Assembly: GCA_028532985.1 (NCBI GenBank)
Contig: JANCIK010000006.1
Span: 1,860,001-1,924,000 of the forward strand
Direction: 5' to 3'
From: Stropharia rugosoannulata
Taxonomy: Eukaryota > Basidiomycota > Agaricomycetes > Agaricales > Strophariaceae
Length of the DNA: 64,000 nt
The translations under genes were made by a program, and so were the position numbers. Each line of letters opens with the position of its first letter. Position 1 is the first letter of the stretch. Positions 55,632-64,000 of this stretch are shown one piece after another. The notes beneath the pieces were generated by a model. That model was not told the DNA's origin. It did not search any database and saw only the letters and a list, made by a program, of their open reading frames with translations.

Positions 55632-56381
55632 TTTATAGGAAGTGCACACACGAACTGTATTTCAGCTACATCTACTAGCTATGTATACCATATTCTCCAT
55701 GTTTGCCTTTCAAACCAATTTCAAACGCGTCTGTGATCACAACCAGCATCTTTCAAGTCAAGGTGCTACGACCGCCCTGCAGTCATCTTGCACAACGTCT
55801 AACTTTCTTTTTACTTTGAAGTAGTTTCGCGCATGTAAGTACATATAGGTAAGCATGCTACTATGTATACGGGCACCAGTTAGTCGTACCCGACATTGCA
55901 TACCTGATCCGATCACAACTACGCACATAGCAGCAGCGGTATATATAAAGTTACCATAGTATGTTTGCAAGTATGTTGTCTAAACTAATTCTCGGTACAC
56001 TGAACATTTTGGCGGGATATGTAGAACAATCTATGCGGTTTAAATGTGATTTCATCATCTCAAGACTTCGGGAGTACTACGACAACTTGGGGTTGTTAAA
56101 TATATTATTGGGCACCGTCAATGGCTTAAGTTCACTTTTGGCCCTCTTCCAAGCTGTTGAATTCAAGTTACGCGTCACTCTGGTATAAGTATAAAAAAGA
56201 AATGTCTGCTAGATAGTGCCCTCGAAATGTAGGTAGTATTAATAGATACATCCTCTATCTAAAAGATCCAATAAGGGCCAAAGCCTGTTATGCTGTACTC
56301 AGTAAGATAGCTGTGATTCAGATCGACGATAGGGAATACGACAGATTACCGTGTCTACCCAAAGCCGTGTTTAGCGAATAA
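55632..56381. other. Convergent intergenic region
   Basis: 750 bp between two convergent genes. A 75-codon frame at 55961-56188 has no recognised features. Nothing else is seen. Confidence 0.4.
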
Positions 56382-57519
56382 TTACCGCCTCCCTTTCCCG
56401 CCTATCCGTTCCTCGTCACTGGCAACGACCGTGCTGGCGTCGGTGCCTACTTTGGAGTGTGAACGAGACGAATTTGATGCAGTTGTTGCGTCGTCCTCAT
56501 CGAACAATACGTCTTCTTCCTCAATATCCCGGTCTCGGCCCTGGCTTACGCTCCCAAAACCCTTCTTTCGAGGTGTCCGACCGGGAGCACTCACGAAGTC
56601 CGCGAAGCTGGTGATAGATGTGTTATTGCTGTTGCCTCGGCGATGGCTAGATGCAGGGGGAGTACGAAGAGGTACGCGGTAAAAGTCCTCAATTTCCTCG
56701 TCCTCCTGGTTAGCGATAGCGTCGTACGCGTTCAGTGAAGCTGTAGTTGAAGCTACATGTGCCGAGCGCGAAAGGGGAAGTGATCGATAGGATCCTTTCC
56801 GCAGGTGCAACGCGTAAGAATATATCAAAAGCGCAAAATAAATCTACGCCAAAACAGGTTAGGATAAACAACATTGGAATGGGAGGAACGCACTTTGCAT
56901 ATCCAGGACACGACAATTACGGCTGCTGCAAGACCCTTTTCGTGATTCCAAATATCCATGGCTGCATCTTTGCGCTGTTCAGGCGTAAGGTGAGGCGCAG
57001 AAGAGTTTCCAAGCTCCATCATTTCCTTCTGCGCAGTCGAATTGACTTGCTGGCGGCCATCATGTGGAGTCCAGAGCCACCAAACAAGGGCAAAAAAAAT
57101 GGTCCAAGACGTCGATAATATATGGTCCGCGAAGAACAAATGTGCGAAGTATAGAGTCTTTTTGGGTTCTTCCTGTTGAATTATATAAGTTAATGCGAAG
57201 GGAAGGTGAACAGAGGATGACTTGCATCTTGTACAACACGCAGACCCCAAGCCAACGCTACGAGAGCTAGCGCAGAGTATATGTAGAGGCTGAGCTGGGC
57301 AAAGGACCCGCCTGCACCGGTGAGAACTGCAATGAGCCCATATACACCCGCGACCTTGTTCAAAAGCTATGGGATTGATGAGTCTTTTCTTGTCCTGGCG
57401 GCATGGGCAGTACATACGGCGAAAAGAAGTGCGATAGTGACCCCAGTCTTAAGGTCAAGGAGGCCGCAGAAGGAGGAGAGGGGCCAGAGGCGCCATTCAG
57501 GGCGTAGCATGAGCTTCAT
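56382..57519 (-). CDS. KEI1: KEI1, regulatory subunit of inositolphosphorylceramide synthase
   Basis: Exons 57519-57418, 57366-57226, 57172-56894 and 56843-56382 give 327 aa. The second intron is GC-AG (GCAAGT donor at 57225); only that choice gives RVVQD|EEPKKTLYFAHL in frame. Family motifs are clear: FCGLLDLKTGVTIALLFA, LLNKVAGVYGLIAVLTGAGG, LYFAHLFFADHILSTSWTIF, WWLWTPHDGR, then a final membrane helix (IYFALLIYSYALHL) and an acidic Ser-rich cytosolic tail. Four hydrophobic segments are visible. Kei1 is a Golgi membrane protein that binds the catalytic subunit Aur1 and is needed for IPC synthesis, the fungal-specific sphingolipid step. It is divergent from eIF4E2 with only 87 bp between starts. 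Confidence 0.9.
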
Positions 57520-57606
57520 GGAGGGTCATATGCAGTGGGGAAAGAAGAAGAGGGAGTGGCTTATGTAAACATTGTATTTCTCTTTTTCATTTTACCACCA
57601 ACATCC
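57520..57606. promoter_or_regulatory. Very short divergent promoter between KEI1 and eIF4E class II gene
   Basis: Only 87 bp separate the two ATGs (57519 minus, 57607 plus), so promoter elements and 5' leaders must overlap. No TATA is obvious. Confidence 0.45.
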
Positions 57607-58747
57607 ATGGCAAACTACTTTTCCAACCACTCCTCCTCTCGTTTCCTTGCAAATAGTGCACAGACTACTACTACTACGACCACCTCACAGCAGCCAGCCC
57701 AACCCACATCCCCATCTCAAGCCCCGGGCCCGCGTTCGCGCGTCTCCAGCTCGAAGCACTTCTCCACCACCGTCGTAACTTCTCAGCCGCAGACTTCTCG
57801 AGACCCCTCCACGAATTCTACACCCTCCTCTGCAACGTCTGTCCAGGTACATCCACTACGAAACACGTATGTTCGTATTCTATTCCTGTCGGCGATTGCA
57901 TCCTTTTTGAGCTTGTCTATGTAGATGGGTATTCTGGTTTCGGCAACAACGCACACCGGGTAACAAAATAATCAGCTATGAAGAGGGCATTAAGAAAATA
58001 GCTGCTTTCAGTTCCGTGCGCATGCCTTATTTTCACGTTTATGTTTGGCATGTTCGATCTTTTTTTTTTTTTTTGCTAGGTCGAGTCGTTCTGGTCACTC
58101 TGGACACACCTCGCGCCACCCTCTGCTCTACAACCTACGACAGACTACCTGCTCTTCCACACGGGCGTCCGCCGGCCAGTCTGGGAAGACCCATTGAATC
58201 TCCAGGGTGGCAAATGGATTATACGTTTGAAAAAGGGCGTCGCGGATCGGTTCTGGGAGGACCTGGTCATGGCCATCATCGGCGACCAGTTCGACGACTG
58301 TCGTGGCCGACCCGATGAAAATCCTCGCGCCACAATTGCTGCTACGCCATCTCCGCCGAAGTCCGAGGATGGTAGCGAAGGTATAACGGAGTGGCCTGAG
58401 ATATGTGGGTGTACCATCAGTGTTAGACAGAGCGAGGACATCGTTACTGTCTGGAACCGGGTGGACGGAGATGTCAAGCTTCGGGAACAGATAAGGTATG
58501 TGCTATGTCTCTCAAATTTTCCTATTGATACAAAACTGTACAAAACTGTAATTCGTAGAGATACACTAAGAAGAGTTCTTAACCTCCCGGCGTCAACTGT
58601 CATGGAATATAAATCCAATAATGGTGCGCATTACAGCATGGTTTAGAAACATATATTTGACTTGCGCGCGTAGATTCTATGCAGGACAAGTCCAGTTTCA
58701 GGCGAACTACAACCGACAAAAGTACGCTGTCCCCGATAGCACCCTAG
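57607..58747 (+). CDS. EIF4E2: eIF4E class II (4EHP-like) cap-binding protein
   Basis: Exons 57607-57866, 57925-58015, 58080-58495, 58559-58623 and 58674-58747 give 301 aa. After a Thr/Ser/Gln-rich N-terminus (about 1-80) come HPLRNTWVFWFRQQR, GIKKIAAFSSVESFWSLWTHL, LLFHTGVRRPVWEDPLNLQG and GKWIIRLKKGVADRFWEDLV, all core eIF4E motifs. The 4EHP/class II signature is the change of the first cap-stacking Trp region to FWFRQQR and the longer 'IKKIAAFSSVE'. The second stacking Trp lies in RPVWEDP. The protein binds the mRNA 5' cap; class II members often repress or specialise translation. The C-terminus DSMQDKSSFR is typical. A T16 run precedes the third-exon acceptor. Confidence 0.9.
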
Positions 58748-59066
58748 CGTCAACCGTTGTCGAAGGGAGAATCGGCTTGTTACATTGGGTATTTTTGGTA
58801 CATTGCTACCCCGACTTGTTGGGTTTATGTTGGGCCATCTGTTGTCGAAATGGACGTACAACTCGTGGCCAAGATCTTGCAGTGCATTGCGAACACTTCA
58901 TTGGTGAAAATCCTCGGCGATGTCTAATACTATCGTAACTGGATCACGTGAATAATTGTATCAGTAATCTGACATCTGTTCCGTTACTACTGTTAAGGTC
59001 AAACAAAGGTCAAAGTGCAACAGCAACTACTCGGCGTCGTTTCTCTGCTGACGTCCACACGTGCCG
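58748..59066. other. Intergenic region
   Basis: 319 bp, end of the eIF4E2 gene to the first possible start of the MsrB gene. A TATATTAA lies at about 59095, inside the alternative leader of the next gene. No other feature. Confidence 0.4.
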
Positions 59067-59789
59067 ATGCTTAGAATAAGCTGGCCCGCCTCGTATATAT
59101 TAAGCTTATCGAGAACTAAGAGGATTGTTTTCCGTTTCACAGCCCAATTACACCCCAACTTCATATTTCGTACCATGTCCAGTGACGCTGCCCAGAAGTC
59201 CGAAGAAGAGTGGAAGGCTATCCTTTCGCCTGAACAGGTATGTTGACCGAGCGCATGGTGATCAGGCGGGATATTAAGAGGGAGAAATAGTTCAGAGTAC
59301 TCCGCAAGAAAGGCACAGAACCCGCCGGCACAGGCATTTATGATAAACATACTGCGCCTGGTGTATACACCTGTGCAGGGTGCGGCGCCGAACTCTATAA
59401 GAGCAGCACTAAATTCAATGTATGTCACAAATGTTCTAACCTCTCGACTTTCTTTAAAGCAGACATAATAGAGTGGCTGCGGATGGCCTGCATTCTTCGA
59501 TGGTACGTTTACGAAGTCCGCAATGTGATCAAGACCTAACCACGGTATATTCATCTCCATCAGCTATCCCTGGCGCCGTGAGCCGGCATGAAGACAACTC
59601 CTGGTTTATGAAGCGCATTGAGATCACTTGCACTGCCTGCGGAGGACATCTTGGACATGTCTTCAAGGGAGAGGGATTCAAGACACCTAGTGAGTGACAT
59701 AAATTACCAATTGGCACCAATCTTATCTGAAATGGTTAGCCGACGAACGTCACTGCGTCAACTCTATTTCTCTGAAGTTCAATGAGTAG
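59067..59789 (+). CDS. MXR2: Peptide-methionine (R)-S-oxide reductase MsrB
   Basis: From ATG 59175, exons 59175-59237, 59291-59419, 59472-59502, 59564-59689 and 59740-59789 give 132 aa, a standard MsrB. Zinc-site Cys pairs (CAGC and CTAC), GWPAFFDAI, the HLGHVF motif and the catalytic Cys in RHCVNS are all present. The enzyme reduces methionine-R-sulfoxide in oxidised proteins with thioredoxin. An in-frame ATG at 59067 adds 36 residues (starts [18 protein letters not shown]), basic, hydroxylated and lacking acidic residues, like a mitochondrial presequence. Two start sites could therefore make mitochondrial and cytosolic forms; yeast Mxr2 is mitochondrial. The coordinates include the longer form. 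Confidence 0.88.
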
Positions 59790-60095
59790 AAGTACTACTA
59801 TCATCTTATGCTGTCTATTAGCTTGCGCGGTCTTCTTCATAATATCTGTTCTTAAGTTGCATGGTGTACATACACTGTGAATTAACTATTTGTGTTGTGT
59901 CGTGTCGAGATTGTTTACTGTGAGCACCACAGAGATCCAGAATTTAAGGTTGCTATATTATCCTCTTTATAGGGTTTAGACCCTGAAATACAAGATCGGC
60001 GAGTTGGTAGACTAGATAGTAGGAGGACGAATTCCTATGCATATTGCCTGGGGAGTTTCGCAGACATGACTCCACGAAGCTGAGCCATAGACAGA
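59790..60095. other. Convergent intergenic region
   Basis: 306 bp between the MsrB stop and the tropomyosin stop. Nothing is recognised. Confidence 0.4.
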
Positions 60096-60801
60096 TTACA
60101 GATCGGACATGCTCTTCTCGAGTTCTTCCAATTCCTGCTGGGATTTCTTGTATTTGGCCTCTAGTGCCTGTAAGATTGGAGGTAATATAAAAATGTGGGT
60201 GGTGATATCAGCGGTGATATGTCAACTACGAACCTCGTATTTCTGTTCCCAAGCGTCGCGCTCCTGTTCTGCGCGTTGTACCTGCCTCTCAAAGTGCTCC
60301 GCCTTGACATCGACCTGCCTCAGCCTAAGATATACACGAAGGCAATGAATACACGGCGATGATCACCGTCATCGCTCTACGCGATACGGACAGGGGTGGA
60401 ACACATACTTTTCCACAGTTTCCTTTACATTCTTTTCGGCCACGTCCAGCTCTTCCTCAAGAAGCTGCACCTTTCTTTGCAGGTTCTCAGAAGTCGTTCG
60501 GCTCGACTCCCCTTCCAAGCTGGAGCTCTTGTACTGGTTTAGCTGCTCCTCAAGCTTTTGAGTTGTCTCATCGGCGACCTGGAGCTGATGTTGAAACGAG
60601 GTAATCTCCTGATCCTTCTCGAGGATAATCTGCTCGTATTTCTTAACCTTGGCCTCAGCTTCTTCGGCGCGCAGAACAGCGGCGTCCGCCTCTTGGCGGA
60701 GCGAGTTCATTTTCTGTTGGGCGGGATAGGTGTCATCAGCGGGACAAGATAATGTACACGGACGCCTGGGGCGGGCATACCTCTCTGATTCTGTCGGCCA
60801 T
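60096..60801 (-). CDS. TPM1: Tropomyosin
   Basis: Exons 60801-60781, 60713-60409, 60324-60234 and 60167-60096 give 162 aa, the length of fungal tropomyosins (S. pombe Cdc8, 161). The whole ch­ain is one coiled coil with tropomyosin features: MADRIREKMNSLRQEADAA at the start, EDQEIT-type central heptads (ILEKDQEITSFQHQLQ), LEEELDVAEKNVKETVEKLR, and a C-terminal LEELEKSMSDL that would overlap the next dimer head to tail. It polymerises along formin-made actin cables and the cytokinetic ring. The seven-codon first exon is supported by the family start. Confidence 0.9.
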
Positions 60802-61178
60802 TGCGATGATGAACTGCGGTTTGTGCGGAGTGTTGGTTGAAGTGTATCAAGTACGAAATAGGGATGGTTGGACGGTGAACTATATTCGGAGATTAGATTA
60901 CTATCGCACGTGCAATCGCGTCTCGCTGCATCGCGTCTAGTATGTCTTGTTTAACATCATGCCCGGACACGCTGCTGTTCTTCTAATGATCTCTCTGATA
61001 TCACCTCCACATGTTCCATATCGATGTCTTATCGTTGCTATACTCAGACTCTACATTCATGAAATGGCACACTTGTAAATGGCATAGTGCTGTTATATTG
61101 AGTCCAATCTGACATTGCCTCGGCCATTGGTACTAAGAAACTGAAATTAAGGTGACTTTCCTTATTCAATACTACTGA
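60802..61178. promoter_or_regulatory. Tropomyosin upstream region
   Basis: 377 bp between the stop of the upstream coiled-coil gene (61179) and the tropomyosin start, both on the minus strand. It must hold the tropomyosin promoter. No specific site is assigned. Confidence 0.35.
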
Positions 61179-61747
61179 TTAGTTGATTCCTAGATTGTCC
61201 AACTCAGCAATGAGTTGATTATAATTTCGTTTGGACTCCTGGAGCGAATGCGCAGGAGAGTGAGCGCACCCATCCTCATTTCTACGGGGGACGTATGTAA
61301 GACTGACCTGGAACTTTTCTTCGAATTTGTCTGCGTCTTTGTGTAGCTGATCCACCTTTCTGCTCATGCTATCCGCCTTTTCAGAAGTAATTGCGAGTCT
61401 ACAGTGATTGCGGCGATTTCAGTGTGTGTATGCTCTCCGTGCCATGATCATAAAGACTACCTACTTGTGTTTTGCATCGTCGAGCTTTTGTAGTGCTTCT
61501 AATAGATCCTTCATCAGTGTATTTCTTTGGCGAGTAAGCTCTAGTTGTTTCTGTAGTTCCGAGGCCTTTTTGGTTTTCTCATTGGCAAGCGCCGTCTTTT
61601 CCTTTGCGAGCGATTCTGATTCCGCGGCTCGCTTGACGGCTTTCGCGAGTTCGGCCCGTCGTGCTTCGGCGACCTATGGAATATGAAGTGCGCTCTGCTT
61701 AGTTGTATAAGATGTTGAATAGTACGCACCCCCTTAAGCCTATCCAT
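61179..61747 (-). CDS. Small coiled-coil protein of unknown function
   Basis: Exons 61747-61730, 61673-61465, 61398-61308 and 61238-61179 give 125 aa. Nearly all residues are in charged Ala/Leu/Lys/Glu heptads (VAEARRAELAKAVKRAAESE, LTRQRNTLMKDLLEALQKLD, SRKVDQLHKDADKFEEKFQ). The end is a short QLIAELDNLGIN. It lacks the tropomyosin head-to-tail signature. It lies in tandem upstream of the tropomyosin gene on the same strand and has the same intron style, but I see no specific sequence homology between them. A dimeric structural or adaptor subunit is likely; the family is not recognised. Confidence 0.6.
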
Positions 61748-61927
61748 GACGGGATGTATAGAACAAGGCGTTTGAGTGTTGTTTGCGTGTTATGAGATAT
61801 GAGGCCTTGAGGAGTCAGGGGGAAATGCTTATATACGAAAGATTAGATTAGCAAGCGTGAGAAGGTGGGAGACATGGGGAATCGATGGAGTCATTATCCC
61901 TTCTTGACGCTTTCTATTTACATGCCC
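61748..61927. promoter_or_regulatory. Divergent promoter between coiled-coil gene and CUB1-like gene
   Basis: 180 bp between start codons 61747 (minus) and 61928 (plus). Confidence 0.4.
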
Positions 61928-64000
61928 ATGGCTCCAGTTCCCCAGGAAGGTCCGGAGTCCTTTGCCAGCCACTACCCCTTCTGCTGACCAACTCTATCAT
62001 CAGAACTTCCTATCCTCGAGGCTCTCATCAAGTAATTAAATGCTCTTTATCTCGTCTGCAGCGTACCTGATGCCATCTCCACCGCAGCATCCGGAACAGA
62101 CTAACCGCTCTCAAGAAAGATCGCGGAGAATTCATTAAGGCCTCCGATGTTAACCAACAATATCAAGCGGTCGTAAAGCAAAGTGCGCACTTATGCCTTT
62201 TGCTTAAAGTAGTCTACTTATAACCCGTCGTTCAGTCACAAAGTTAAATGATATCCGAAACGATAACACGGCCTATAACAACAGGCTCGATACCACCTTG
62301 GCCGATGTCTTCAGTCTCCTCTCGCTCTTCTACCTTACCATCGGTAAGACCAGAGACGCACCCGCGACATATTGTCAGATCGCCTCTATGAGGGTCAGTG
62401 GGTACATCCAATAGTTCGCCTGGCTCATGTCCTTCCGGAGTTACCGTCCACCAACGAGTTGAGGGTATGTCCTCCTGAAAGGAACGCCAGGACTCTTTTC
62501 CCTCTTCCGATATGTTCTACATGTTAGTTTACTGATACTTATGTTCCGCAGCAAATCCTCAATCACATGAACGAGTCGGCTGTATATAATGAGACGGACC
62601 TGGCTCCCTTTCACAGGCGTCTAACAGAGTTGCGCAACATTGTGCATCAGGATGGCGAACAGGCCAAACACCCCAGAGCGTTGACTAAACTTCTGGAGCG
62701 TCAGCTGAACGAATGCGGTACGTGCTAATGCACGCTTGAATTTATCTTCTACAATCTCAACGGCCGACCTAGACGCTATTGTTAAACAACTCCAGGATTC
62801 CTTAGCCGTTCTTTCTCCAGAACTTGTTCCTGTACATCAAAAACTCGTTACCGTACGGCGGCAACTCGTCGCACTTGCCGCCAAGGAAGGCTCGCACAAA
62901 GCGGAGCTGAAGCCTCTTCAAGAAGAGTTGCGTCGAATTGATTCGTTGAGTACCTTCCCATTTCATGATGTCTGTTTCCGTTTTACCCGCGGAGCATGGC
63001 CGCTGTGTTGAACATATTGTTAATCTCCTTTGTCTCCTTCTCTTTTCAAATAGAACACGCGTGGATGGCAAATTCCTTGGACCAGGGGGAGTTATACCCG
63101 CTTCTCAGGCGATTTGCTCTTCTCTTCTCGAGGAATGCTTTGAGATCTGTCATGAAATAAAAGCGAATGAAGATTCGAAGAACGTAGCGTCTTCTCTGAA
63201 ACCCATTTACGATCGTCTTAGTGAAATACGATTCGAACTAGAGAACCTCGTCATGACCCACAGGTGGAGCTTACGTGAGACTGATCTTTGGAATTATTCC
63301 CTCAGTCTGCAAGAAATAGACAAGATGCGTGTGGACGGCAAATTTGTAGACTCTGAGGGAAACCGCCCGTCTGGACAATTCGTAAGCTCCTTTAAATGAT
63401 TTAAAAACGTCCAGCATTGGGTAACAGAAGCTTTTCTAGGTGCTCCTGTATCTTCTTCGACGGTGTTATGGACTCATATACAGACTGCTTTCGTCAAGTG
63501 AGCCAGTTTCTGAAGAGTTGATGCCAATCGTGAAGTCTTTCTTTTTCTTTACTGTTGATGTGCCCTCTGACGAATTTTCTGTCACGAAGGCCAATAAATT
63601 GACGACAGTGAAGAAATGTTTGAATGAAGTTCTGAAATACGGGGGACCGTTTAATCCTCGTGATTTATACCCCGTACGTTTGCAACCCTTGCTGGTATCG
63701 TAAGAAACGTATTGATAATTATGGTCAGTATCAGTTGGCTTTGTTCCAGATAGATTCGATGCGGAAGGATGGGCGCTTTATTGGCGTCGATGGCAACGTC
63801 CCAGAAGGACAAGGTATCATTAATGCCAATCTTAGTGAATGTCATGAATTGGTCGAGATGGTGAGCAAGTTTTGTTTAATCTTCTGCTCCCTTTCTCCCT
63901 TTATTATTTGCTGGTAACTGACACATTCACTTTCAGCTCAAGGAGTCAATGGACGAGGGAGAAACAGAGGAGGAAGAGGAAGAGGATTTCGATTACTCCG
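61928..64000 (+). CDS. CUB1: CUB1/UPF0662 (DUF2408) family protein, partial at right edge
   Basis: Exons 61928-61949, 62004-62031, 62088-62182, 62236-62343, 62379-62464, 62552-62717, 62773-62944, 63054-63381, 63440-63673, 63729-63860 and 63937-64000+ stay in frame to the window end. The first two introns are weak by consensus but give MAPVPQEELPILEALIN|IRNRLTALKKDR, matching the family start. DUF2408 features: RLAHVLPELPSTNELR, two KMRVDGKF/MRKDGRF-type repeats (TRVDGKFLGPGGVIPASQAI, IDKMRVDGKFVDSEG, IDSMRKDGRFIGVDGNVPEG) and an acidic C-terminal run (ETEEEEEEDFDYS). A 60 nt stretch in exon 9 (63523-63582) may be an in-frame intron. Yeast Cub1 (YPL260W) is linked to proteasome function and the DNA-damage response; its mechanism is unknown. 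An in-frame ATG also exists at 61922. Confidence 0.85.

Noticed and set aside
55961..56188. 75-codon frame between the TMEM14 and KEI1 genes.
   Set aside because: No recognisable features, and it lies in a convergent 3' region.
13049..64000. tRNA, rRNA or CRISPR features.
   Set aside because: None seen; the organism is a fungus and no cloverleaf or repeat-spacer pattern was noticed by eye.

Overview
The window comes from a mushroom-forming basidiomycete (Agaricomycetes type). Genes are dense, are split by many 45-60 nt GT-AG introns, and encode standard fungal housekeeping proteins. The mobile elements are typical of these fungi: a Plavaka-type DNA transposon, a Tf1-like Gypsy chromovirus and a RepHel Helitron. 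Exon boundaries below were worked out by hand from splice consensus, frame and family conservation; no alignment was run.

Left gene block (1-13048). A Nudix CoA-diphosphatase gene (minus, running off the left edge) is split in its first exon by a gag-only LTR retrotransposon (313-2479) with identical 182 bp LTRs and a 5 bp target duplication. It is followed by the ETP1/BRAP2 RING-UBP protein, a large disordered protein with AP-1 gamma-ear-like motifs (minus), and two tandem STE50/Ubc2-like adaptor genes. The first adaptor has only SAM and RA domains; the second has SAM, RA and two SH3 domains.

Transposon core (about 13.9-50.1 kb). A roughly 7.0 kb Gypsy element with identical 217 bp LTRs and a GTTGA target duplication is stretched to 28.4 kb by two 10.7 kb Plavaka transposons in opposite orientation (14193-24868 and 30572-41252). 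The Gypsy interior between them is inverted relative to its own LTRs and to the end of its own pol gene. The 2 bp target duplications of the two transposons are exchanged, which is the footprint of recombination between two inverted insertions. Each Plavaka copy carries a multi-exon transposase, a divergent 14-exon DUF6532-type gene and several smaller genes. The arms are nearly identical and differ mainly in homopolymer lengths. To the right lies a Helitron (about 42556-50117) with a RepHel gene broken by three in-frame TGA codons, a 299-aa protein gene and a 117-aa gene.

Right gene block (51127-64000). This is ordinary chromosome: a J-domain co-chaperone, IPI3 (ribosome biogenesis), a TMEM14-family membrane protein, KEI1 (IPC synthase subunit), an eIF4E class II cap-binding protein, an MsrB methionine sulfoxide reductase, tropomyosin, a small coiled-coil protein, and the CUB1/UPF0662 family gene, which runs off the right edge. 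Several of these are divergent pairs sharing promoters of 87-206 bp.
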